This document shows, piece by piece, positions 1-5,516 of a stretch of DNA of 5,620 nucleotides. Each line of letters opens with the position of its first letter. The stretch's first letter is position 1. The notes beneath the pieces are model-generated. The model did no database searches and had not been told where the DNA came from. It was given only the letters and a program-made list of their open reading frames with translations. Origin of the DNA: Hyphomicrobium sp. (GTDB lineage: Bacteria > Pseudomonadota > Alphaproteobacteria > Rhizobiales > Hyphomicrobiaceae); the NCBI GenBank assembly GCA_025927515.1, contig JAICLG010000198.1:1-5620 (forward strand). The letters are read 5' to 3'. A program made the position numbers and the translations under genes.

Positions 1-201
1 CGAGGTTTGCTTGGAGCCCGCCTTCGCCGGGCTGACGAAGTTGTGGGGTTCGTCCCTGACTCGTAAAGATACCGATCACCCACCGCTAGTCACGCCGACG
101 GAGGTGGGGTTCAGTGAGGCTCGCGAAGTGAAGAAGGCAATCGCAACCTTCGTCCGGATCACGGAGTTTGAGTGGCGGCGGCAGCAAATTATATATGATC
201 G
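1..201. other. Unassigned region upstream of the peptidase gene
   Basis: No recognisable gene or RNA was found here. One + strand frame is open from the window edge to a TGA at 236-238 and so could be the tail of a gene starting outside the window. In its 68 codons before the peptidase gene I counted G+C at about 57, 47 and 69 percent for codon positions 1, 2 and 3, a mildly coding-like pattern. However, the peptide (for example EFEWRRQQIIYDRW near its end) matches no family I know, and the frame would overlap the next gene by 37 bases. A small hairpin, AGCCCG (15-20) with CGGGCT (28-33), lies at the left edge without a T tract. It may belong to the end of an upstream transcript. Confidence 0.2.
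168..199 (+). promoter_or_regulatory. Candidate promoter directly before the peptidase gene
   Basis: TTGAGT (168-173) matches four of six bases of the TTGACA -35 box. It is followed by an AT-rich run (186-199) that is unusual for this G+C-rich window and contains overlapping -10-like hexamers: TATATA (190-195, spacer 16), TATATG (192-197, spacer 18) and TATGAT (194-199, spacer 20). Transcription from any of these would begin at or within a few bases of the ATG at 202. The call rests on hexamer resemblance alone. Confidence 0.28.
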
Positions 202-846
202 ATGGCAGCTTCGACTGGTTCGCGCGCGAGGGTTCTGATCACCGGCTTTGGGCCGTTTCCGGGTGTTCCGACAAACGTGTCGTGTTCGCTCGTCCGGCGG
301 CTTGTTTTCAAGGCGCGCGCGGTTCTGCCTGATTTACGGTTTGTTGCCGCCGTTCTTCCTACGGAATGGATGCGCGCACCGCAGAGAGTGACACAATTAC
401 ACAAACTGCATGAGCCGGTTTTGGCCTTGCACTTTGGCGTTGCTTCTCGAATGCGCGGGTTTCGGATCGAGACCGAAGCGAGAAATTTTCGGCGCATGTT
501 GCCAGACGCTGCCGGAGCGCTGCCGCCAAGCTCAAGAGTTTGCGAAGAAGATATTGAACGTCGTGCTGCCGCGCTCGATGCGCCGTCGATCGCCGCGCAC
601 CTCGGTCGAAAAGGCTACTGCGCGTCGCTTTCCAACAATGCCGGCGACTACCTTTGCAATGCTGTCCTCTACCAATCGCTCATCGAAGCCGAGCGACGGG
701 GTAGCCGTTGCAAGGTCGGGTTTATTCATGTTCCCGCCGATCTGCTTCCGCAGGACATGTTAAACATCGCCATTCCGGGTGCCTGCGAAATCGTAAAAAT
801 TGCGCTCATGCGTTCGCGTCCAGTCTCAGCTTTAACTTCGGCTTAA
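202..846 (+). CDS. pcp: Peptidase C15 family protein (pyroglutamyl-peptidase I-like)
   Basis: This is a cytoplasmic cysteine peptidase of family C15, which removes N-terminal pyroglutamate (5-oxoproline) from peptides. Its 214 residues match the usual family length. The N-terminal strand and loop VLITGFGPFPG (11-21) is the family's opening motif. The nucleophile is Cys152 in SNNAGDYLCN (144-153) and the histidine is His176 in GFIHVP (173-178). Their 24-residue spacing equals that between Cys144 and His168 of the Bacillus enzyme. The acidic member should be Glu90 or Glu92 in FRIETEARN (87-95), where the segment looks two residues shorter than in the Bacillus enzyme. The frame opens only after a TGA at 196-198 and no other ATG, GTG or TTG precedes the motif, so ATG 202 is the start; no Shine-Dalgarno is visible. 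It is followed after 58 bases by a Tat-exported protein gene in the same direction. Family membership is firm; the precise substrate is inferred. Confidence 0.88.
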   Translation: MAASTGSRARVLITGFGPFPGVPTNVSCSLVRRLVFKARAVLPDLRFVAAVLPTEWMRAPQRVTQLHKLHEPVLALHFGVASRMRGFRIETEARNFRRMLPDAAGALPPSSRVCEEDIERRAAALDAPSIAAHLGRKGYCASLSNNAGDYLCNAVLYQSLIEAERRGSRCKVGFIHVPADLLPQDMLNIAIPGACEIVKIALMRSRPVSALTSA

Positions 847-866
847 CGTCTCTCGCGCTGGCTCGC

Positions 867-889
867 GTTTGCTTCTCAGCGAGGCAAAC
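867..889 (+). other. Hairpin between the peptidase and Tat-protein genes
   Basis: GTTTGCTTC (867-875) pairs with GAGGCAAAC (881-889): eight Watson-Crick pairs plus one T-G wobble, with a five-base loop TCAGC. There is no T tract after it, so it is not a standard intrinsic terminator. It ends two bases before the GGGAG ribosome binding site of the downstream gene. It could stabilise mRNA ends or modulate translation if the two genes share a transcript. Confidence 0.4.
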
Positions 890-891
890 AC

Positions 892-896
892 GGGAG
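892..896 (+). promoter_or_regulatory. Ribosome binding site that fixes the Tat-protein start
   Basis: GGGAG lies eight bases before ATG 905. The same frame is open upstream to a TTG at 869, but only ATG 905 has this site, and it places the twin-arginine motif at residues 5-6 as expected for a Tat signal. Confidence 0.75.
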
Positions 897-904
897 CAAG
901 TTGC

Positions 905-2269
905 ATGAACGTCGATCGCCGGTCTCTCATCGGGGTGGGCTTGGGGCTCGGAGCCGCAGCGACCGCCGTACGTGCGGCGGAGATCAAGCCTGCGCGTCAC
1001 GGCAGCATCACACCGAACGCATCGGAATTTTCGGTAGACCTCGTCGCCAATGATGGCCGCGATCAAACGACGGCGCTGCAAGCTGCGATCGACACCGCGG
1101 CCGAGAAAGACGTTCCGATCGTTCTGCCTCCGGGCAAATTCATTGTCAGCGATTTGCGTCTGCGCGCGGGAACACGCCTGATCGGTATGGCGCGGGCAAC
1201 GACGCTCTTTTATTCTGGAGGCGCGGCGTTTCTAACGGCGGACAAAGCCGACGGACTGGTGCTCGATGGCCTGACGTTCGATGGAGCCTACAAGGTTTTC
1301 GATGCCGGACGAGGCGATGGCCTGATTACGCTTGGAAATTCGAAAAACATTCATCTCACCAATCTCGGCATCCGGAACAGCGTTGGTATCGGCCTGTCGC
1401 TTGTCGAATGCGGCGGACGCATCGAATATGTTTCAATCAGCAATGTGCTCGATGCCGGATTGAAAAGTCTCGATTCCCTTGGACTCGATATCATCGGTAA
1501 TACCATCACGGAATGCGCAAACAACGGCATTCTCGTCTGGCGCTCGAAGCAGGAAGAAGACGGGAGCGTCGTCTCAGGCAACCGCATTTCGAAAATTCGC
1601 AATGCTGCGGGCGGAACGGGCGAATACGGCAACGGCATCAACGTCTTCCGCGCGGGAAGCGTGCTCGTTTCCGCCAACCGCATTTGCGACTGCTCTTATA
1701 CTGCCGTGCGCGGCAACGCTGCGTCCAACATCCAGATCGTGGGCAATAGCTGCGAGCGCCTTGGCGAAGTCGCGCTTTATGCAGAGTTCGGATTTCAGGG
1801 GGCGCTTATCGCCAACAATATCGTCGATACCGCCGCAAGCGGCATCTCGGTGACAAACTTCAACGATGGCGGCCGTCTCGCCGTCGTCCAGGGCAATCTC
1901 ATCCGGAATCTTTTCCGCCGTGAACAGGAGCCCGAGGACAAGCGGGGCGAGGGCATCGGTGTCGAAGCAGACGCCGTTGTCATCGGCAACACCATCGAAA
2001 ATGCGCCGACCGTCGGCATCCAGATCGGCTGGGGCTCGTACATGCGCGATGTCGCGGTGACGGGTAATGTCATTCGCCAGGCGCGCGTCGGCATTTCCGT
2101 TACGAATGCGCCGGACTCCGGCAAATGCCTTATCGCGAACAATTTGATTTCGGGCGCAAAGGACGGCGCTATTCGCGAAATGAATCTCGGTGTGATGACG
2201 GGGCCGGATCTTGTTCGCGAAACAGGTGCGAGCGATCGCATTCAGGCGACGGCCAACGTCGCGATCTGA
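905..2269 (+). CDS. Tat-exported right-handed parallel beta-helix repeat protein (TIGR03808-like)
   Basis: A 454-residue protein predicted to leave the cytoplasm folded through the Tat pathway. The signal is MNVDRRSLIG, with Arg5-Arg6, a hydrophobic Gly/Ala/Leu stretch (about 8-22) and a likely cleavage after VRA (22-24). Residues about 50-130 resemble the start of pectate-lyase-like beta-helix domains (DQTTALQAAID, then PIVLPPGKF). From about 140 to 425 come some nine coils, each with a V/I-x-(G/A)-N-x-I asparagine turn, such as IIGNTI, VSGNRI, VSANRI, IANNIV, VIGNTI, VTGNVI and IANNLI, often followed by a GI-x-V strand. This matches the twin-arginine-translocated repeat family TIGR03808, known mainly from Hyphomicrobiales and without an assigned function. 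The fold suggests polysaccharide binding or cleavage, but I cannot point to catalytic residues. It may be co-transcribed with the peptidase gene 58 bases upstream. Confidence 0.85.
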   Translation: MNVDRRSLIGVGLGLGAAATAVRAAEIKPARHGSITPNASEFSVDLVANDGRDQTTALQAAIDTAAEKDVPIVLPPGKFIVSDLRLRAGTRLIGMARATTLFYSGGAAFLTADKADGLVLDGLTFDGAYKVFDAGRGDGLITLGNSKNIHLTNLGIRNSVGIGLSLVECGGRIEYVSISNVLDAGLKSLDSLGLDIIGNTITECANNGILVWRSKQEEDGSVVSGNRISKIRNAAGGTGEYGNGINVFRAGSVLVSANRICDCSYTAVRGNAASNIQIVGNSCERLGEVALYAEFGFQGALIANNIVDTAASGISVTNFNDGGRLAVVQGNLIRNLFRREQEPEDKRGEGIGVEADAVVIGNTIENAPTVGIQIGWGSYMRDVAVTGNVIRQARVGISVTNAPDSGKCLIANNLISGAKDGAIREMNLGVMTGPDLVRETGASDRIQATANVAI

Positions 2270-2309
2270 CGTTCGCCTTCGATTTCGGAAAATTTTGGGA
2301 TTTAGGAGC

Positions 2310-2365
2310 GCCGCGGCCCGGCCAAGGGGAAGACGGGGGGAGTCGGGACTTGGCCGGGGCGCGGC
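2310..2365 (+). terminator. Long G+C-rich stem-loop after the beta-helix gene, possible terminator
   Basis: Two 17-base arms, 2310-2326 (GCCGCGGCCCGGCCAAG) and 2349-2365 (CTTGGCCGGGGCGCGGC), are reverse complements with a single mismatch. The 22-base interior can pair again as GAC (2332-2334) with GTC (2342-2344), leaving an apical loop of GGGGGGA. It begins 41 bases after the beta-helix stop codon, a plausible place for a 3' end. No T tract follows on either strand directly, so termination would be atypical; a role in mRNA stability or a repeated chromosomal element is equally possible. The inverted repeat itself is certain; the role is a guess. Confidence 0.45.
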
Positions 2366-2370
2366 AGCAT

Positions 2371-2397
2371 CTGGTGCACGGGGGGATGTGACACCAG
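2371..2397 (+). other. Second stem-loop with a G-rich apical loop
   Basis: CTGGTGCAC (2371-2379) pairs with GTG (2388-2390), then a bulged A (2391), then CACCAG (2392-2397): nine base pairs closing the loop GGGGGGAT (2380-2387). It begins five bases after the larger stem-loop and repeats its apical GGGGGGA, so the two probably form one structured element. Confidence 0.45.
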
Positions 2398-2424
2398 CCT
2401 GTGGCCCTATTTAGCCTGAAGAGT

Positions 2425-2454
2425 ATGAACTCATCCTGAACGTGATGTTAAATT
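2425..2454 (+). promoter_or_regulatory. Weak candidate promoter for recQ
   Basis: TGAACT (2426-2431) and TAAATT (2449-2454) are separated by 17 bases and match the sigma-70 hexamers at three and four of six positions. It is the most AT-rich patch of the right half of the region, and the LexA-type box overlaps its -35 and spacer, as expected for a repressed promoter. The start would be near 2461, leaving a leader of about 130 bases before recQ. Confidence 0.3.
2427..2441. promoter_or_regulatory. LexA (SOS) box of the alphaproteobacterial type
   Basis: GAAC at 2427-2430 and GAAC at 2438-2441 form an exact direct repeat with a seven-base spacer (TCATCCT); on the other strand this is GTTC-N7-GTTC. 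That is the established LexA recognition sequence of Alphaproteobacteria, which differs from the palindromic box of enteric bacteria. It lies 149 bases upstream of recQ, a DNA-repair helicase that is an expected SOS target, and overlaps the candidate promoter. By my estimate an exact match in 321 bases on either strand would occur by chance about one time in a hundred. Confidence 0.6.
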
Positions 2455-2487
2455 GTCGCAACGTTTGCGCGCGGCGGTCACGTTTTC

Positions 2488-2577
2488 GCGCAAGTCGGTG
2501 TTTCCCAGCGCTTTTTGCCGAAGACGCGATGAGCCTCGGTCGAATCAGATTAGCGTCCGGATTCTAACGACTTGCGC
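2488..2577 (+). repeat. Perfect 10-base inverted repeat in the recQ leader
   Basis: GCGCAAGTCG (2488-2497) and CGACTTGCGC (2568-2577) are exact reverse complements with 70 bases between them. The right arm ends two bases before the AGGA of the recQ ribosome binding site. In RNA this would fold the leader into a long-range stem; in DNA the arms could be two operator half-sites. A competing local helix uses GTCG (2539-2542) with CGAC (2568-2571) plus AATC (2543-2546) with GATT (2560-2563). Confidence 0.4.
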
Positions 2578-2579
2578 AT

Positions 2580-2583
2580 AGGA
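2580..2583 (+). promoter_or_regulatory. recQ ribosome binding site
   Basis: AGGA lies seven bases before ATG 2591, supporting that start over the in-frame ATG at 2648 (residue 20), which lies closer to the conserved helicase start but lacks an evident site. Confidence 0.55.
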
Positions 2584-2590
2584 CTCCCTG

Positions 2591-4777
2591 ATGCCGGCCT
2601 ACGCCGCGCCGCTTTCTCTGCCGTTTTCGGCTGTTCCCAATGATGCGATGTCGCTCGCGCGTGCGACGCTCGAAGGCGTCTTCGGCTACAAGGGTTTTCG
2701 CCCGCTGCAGGGCGATATCATCGCGACGATTCTAAACGGCGGCGATTGCCTGGCTTTGATGCCGACGGGCGGCGGCAAGTCGCTTTGCTATCAAATCCCG
2801 GCGCTCGTCCGTGCCGGAACCGGCATCGTCGTTTCGCCGCTCATCGCGTTGATGCAGGATCAGGTCGATGCGCTGCGCGATCTCGGCGTCAAGGCCGAGT
2901 TTCTGAATTCGACACAGGACCGCAGCACGCAAGATCAGATCGAACGGCAGTTCGCGGCGGGCGCTCTCGATTTGCTCTATGTCGCGCCCGAACGACTGGT
3001 GCAGGAGCGCACGCTCGGCCTTTTCGAGCGAAGTGATATCGCACTGTTCGCGATCGACGAAGCGCATTGCGTTTCGCAATGGGGACACGACTTCCGTCCC
3101 GAATACCGGCAGCTCAAAATATTGGCGCAACGGTTTCCGAGCGTGCCGCGCATCGCGCTGACGGCGACGGCCGACGAGCGGACGCGCCAGGATATCGTCT
3201 CGGAATTGTCGCTTGAAAACGCAGCGAGCTTCATCGCGAGCTTCGACCGGCCGAACATCCGCTATACCATCGCCGAGCTTGGCAGCGGCAGCGCCCGCGA
3301 GCGCCTCTGGCAATTCATCGAAGCGGAGCATCCGTCCGACGCGGGGATCGTCTACTGCCTGTCGCGCAAGTCGGTCGAAGAAACCGCCGCGTGGTTATGC
3401 TCGAAGGGGCGCAAGGCGCTTGCCTATCACGCCGGGCTCGAGGCGCCGGTCCGCGCTTCCGCGCAAACGAAATTCCTGACCGAGGAAGGCCTGATCATCG
3501 TCGCAACGATCGCGTTCGGCATGGGAATCGACAAGCCGGACGTGCGCTTCGTCGCGCATCTCAATCTGCCGAAGTCGATCGAGTCCTATTATCAGGAGAC
3601 CGGCCGCGCCGGGCGCGATGGCGAGTCCGCGAACGCGTGGATGGCCTATGGCCTGCAGGACATCGTGCAACTCCGGCAGTGGATCGGACAGTCGGAGGGT
3701 TCCGAAGCCTTCAAGACGGTGCAGCGGCAGAAGCTTGACGCGCTTGTGGGCCTCGCCGAGATGCCCGGCTGCCGCCGTCAGGCGCTGCTCGCCTACTTCG
3801 GCGAGATGCGCCCGGAGCCGTGCGGGAATTGCGACAATTGCCTCAATCCGCCGCATACCGAAGACGGCACCGTCATCGCACAGAAGGCATTGTCCGCCGT
3901 TTACAGAACCGGTCAGCGCTTCGGGGTGACGTATCTCGCCGACGTTCTGGTCGGGACCGCGGATGAGCGGGTGCTGCGCAACGGCCACGACCGGCTGTCA
4001 GTCTTCGGGATCGGCAAGGACGTCGCGCCGACGACTTGGAAGGGCCTTTTTCGTCAGCTGACGGCGCAGGGCTATTTGACGGGCGACGATGAAGGTCGGG
4101 GCTCGCTCATTCTGACGGAGCGGGCGCGGCCGCTGCTGCGGGGCGAAGAGCGCTTTCTGATGCGCGTCACGCGGACGACGGGCAAGCCATCCAAAAAACG
4201 CGGTGCGTCGATTGCATCCAAGGTGGCGCGAGAAAATCAACCGCTGTTCGATGCACTCAAAGTGCTTCGGCTCAAGCTTGCGGCGGCGGCGAAGCTTCCG
4301 CCATACGTCGTCGCGCAGGATCGGACGCTGATCGAGCTGGCGGAGAAGCGGCCAAAAACGGAAGCGTCCCTTCACGATGTACTCGGTCTCGGCGCCAGCA
4401 AGATCGCCCGCTACGGCGCGGCATTCCTTGAGGTCATCGCGCAATTCAAGAAGCATCCGGTGCTGAACAATCGTCTTTCAGCCAGCGTGAACGCGACGCT
4501 TGCCGCGCATCTGCGGGGACTCGATGCCGAGCAGATCGCGTCCGAACGCGGTCTCGAAGTCACGACGGTTTACGGGCATCTCGCCGAAGCCATCGAAGCG
4601 GGCTTGATTGCGGCGGAGGACGCGCTCCGGCTTGATCCGGCAGAGCGCGACGAGATCGAAGCCGCGTTCGACCGTTGCGAGACGCGCGACAGCGGTAAGC
4701 TCGGACCTGCATTCGCCGCGCTCGATGGGCGCTACGACTACGGCATTCTCAAATGCCTGCTCGCCGACGCGGGCTGA
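2591..4777 (+). CDS. recQ: ATP-dependent DNA helicase RecQ
   Basis: A 3'-5' DNA helicase acting in recombination and repair of stalled or broken replication forks. The 728 residues are longer than the roughly 610 of the E. coli protein. In order: the RecQ motif 0 FGYKGFRPLQ (31-40), Walker A MPTGGGKS (57-64), motif Ia VVSPLIALMQDQVD (80-93), Walker B DEAH (156-159) with the RecQ-specific aromatic loop SQWGHDFRPEY (162-172), motif III ALTATAD (189-195), motif V IAFGMGIDKPD (307-317) and motif VI QETGRAGRDG (335-344). Zinc ligands are Cys394, Cys411, Cys414 and Cys417. A winged-helix RQC domain follows (about 425-525), then HRDC (about 547-620). The extra C-terminus (about 625-720) looks like the HTH_40 helix-turn-helix seen in many RecQ proteins (AEQIASERGLEVTTVYGHL, 646-664). 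All core motifs are intact. An upstream LexA-type box suggests SOS induction. Its stop codon faces that of hisG 16 bases away. Confidence 0.97.
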   Translation: MPAYAAPLSLPFSAVPNDAMSLARATLEGVFGYKGFRPLQGDIIATILNGGDCLALMPTGGGKSLCYQIPALVRAGTGIVVSPLIALMQDQVDALRDLGVKAEFLNSTQDRSTQDQIERQFAAGALDLLYVAPERLVQERTLGLFERSDIALFAIDEAHCVSQWGHDFRPEYRQLKILAQRFPSVPRIALTATADERTRQDIVSELSLENAASFIASFDRPNIRYTIAELGSGSARERLWQFIEAEHPSDAGIVYCLSRKSVEETAAWLCSKGRKALAYHAGLEAPVRASAQTKFLTEEGLIIVATIAFGMGIDKPDVRFVAHLNLPKSIESYYQETGRAGRDGESANAWMAYGLQDIVQLRQWIGQSEGSEAFKTVQRQKLDALVGLAEMPGCRRQALLAYFGEMRPEPCGNCDNCLNPPHTEDGTVIAQKALSAVYRTGQRFGVTYLADVLVGTADERVLRNGHDRLSVFGIGKDVAPTTWKGLFRQLTAQGYLTGDDEGRGSLILTERARPLLRGEERFLMRVTRTTGKPSKKRGASIASKVARENQPLFDALKVLRLKLAAAAKLPPYVVAQDRTLIELAEKRPKTEASLHDVLGLGASKIARYGAAFLEVIAQFKKHPVLNNRLSASVNATLAAHLRGLDAEQIASERGLEVTTVYGHLAEAIEAGLIAAEDALRLDPAERDEIEAAFDRCETRDSGKLGPAFAALDGRYDYGILKCLLADAG

Positions 4778-4793
4778 TCTCACAGAGTTTGCG

Positions 4794-5516
4794 CTATTTG
4801 CCGTCAGCCGTTTGCGATGGGAATGCGCCGAGGCTTTCGGCAATACGGTTTGAGAGCGATCTTAGCTCCGGCGTCCAGGCGGCAATGTTGGATGCGAACA
4901 GGTTTGCTTGCGATTTCAGCATGACGCCATCATCGAGGATGCGCAGTCCGTTTGCGCGCAAGGTCTCGCCCGTCGTCGTGATGTCGACGATGAGTTCGGC
5001 CGTTCCAGCGGCGGGCGCGCCTTCGGTCGCACCGGCGCTTTCGACGATGCGATAATCGCCAAAGCCTTTCGACGCAAAGAAGCGGCGCGTCAGATTCATG
5101 TACTTCGTCGCGACGCGCGGCCAGCGGCCATGCAGGCGACGAAACGGCATCGCGATGTCTTCGAGATCGGCAACGGTCGAGACGTCGATCCAGCAATCCG
5201 GAACAGCGACGACAACGTCGGCAAAGCCGAAGCCGAGCTTCTGCAAGAAACCGATACGCGTTTCGGCATCGGAGATGTTTTCGCGAATAAGATCTTCGCC
5301 GGTGATTCCAAGATGAATGCTGCCCGCTTTCAGGGCATCGGAAATTTCCGATGACGACACGTAAGCGACGTCAACGTCCGGCAGCCCCTCGATCTCGCCG
5401 CGGTAGCCACGCGCATGTCCGACCTTGCGCACGACGAGGCCCGCGCGGGCGAACATATCGGTCGTTTGCTCCATCAGGCGACCCTTGGAGGGTATAGCGA
5501 GCGTCAACCGGCTCAT
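4794..5516 (-). CDS. hisG: ATP phosphoribosyltransferase catalytic subunit, short form
   Basis: HisG catalyses the first step of histidine biosynthesis, joining ATP and PRPP to give phosphoribosyl-ATP, in the cytoplasm. The N-terminus LAIPSKGRL (6-14) is typical. The PRPP-binding region contains the family signature E165-x5-G171 ... D178 ... T182-G183-x-T185-L186 (in short, VDITTTGETL, 177-186). At 240 residues it ends without the roughly 80-residue C-terminal regulatory domain of long HisG forms. It is therefore the short form that needs HisZ for activity and feedback control. This fits the immediate neighbour: the start codon overlaps the hisZ stop as ATGA, implying translational coupling. 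GGAG (5524-5527, read on the - strand) lies seven bases before the ATG and supports this start. The gene converges on recQ. Confidence 0.96.
   Translation of the reverse strand: MSRLTLAIPSKGRLMEQTTDMFARAGLVVRKVGHARGYRGEIEGLPDVDVAYVSSSEISDALKAGSIHLGITGEDLIRENISDAETRIGFLQKLGFGFADVVVAVPDCWIDVSTVADLEDIAMPFRRLHGRWPRVATKYMNLTRRFFASKGFGDYRIVESAGATEGAPAAGTAELIVDITTTGETLRANGLRILDDGVMLKSQANLFASNIAAWTPELRSLSNRIAESLGAFPSQTADGK

Larger units (their letters stand above)
2270..2590. other. Intergenic region: hairpin pair and recQ control sequences
   Basis: No convincing gene lies in these 321 bases; open frames running into it from the left are shadows of the beta-helix gene. The left part (2310-2397) holds two G-loop hairpins. 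The right part (2425-2590) holds a LexA-type box, a weak promoter, inverted repeats and the recQ ribosome binding site. A small palindrome AAAATTTT lies at 2289-2296. Confidence 0.8.

Noticed and set aside
79..108. CCCACC/GGTGGG inverted repeat as a terminator
   Set aside because: It has a six-base stem with an 18-base loop and no T tract, which is too weak to support a terminator or RNA gene.
852..867. CTCGCG direct repeat (852-857 and 862-867)
   Set aside because: It is two short copies only, with no known meaning, and likely chance in G+C-rich DNA.
869..904. TTG start for the beta-helix protein, 12 residues upstream of ATG 905
   Set aside because: No ribosome binding site fits the TTG, it lies inside the hairpin, and it would place extra residues before the twin-arginine motif.
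2125..2414. Open frames running from the beta-helix gene into the intergenic region
   Set aside because: They are out-of-frame with the real gene and give low-complexity Arg/Gly-rich peptides; their length comes from the G+C-rich hairpin region.
2448..2463. CtrA site (TTAA-N7-TTAA) before recQ
   Set aside because: Only the first half, TTAA at 2448, is present; the second half is CAAC.
2732..3331. 199-residue open frame on the - strand inside recQ
   Set aside because: It is an antisense shadow over the helicase core, with no recognisable domain and Arg-rich composition typical of out-of-frame translation.
3395..3988. 197-residue open frame on the - strand inside recQ
   Set aside because: It is a shadow of recQ, which has every helicase motif intact on the + strand; such long antisense frames are common in G+C-rich genes.
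4794..5516. + strand open frames across hisG, up to 148 residues
   Set aside because: They are shadows of hisG, whose signature motif, start overlap with hisZ and ribosome binding site are all on the - strand.
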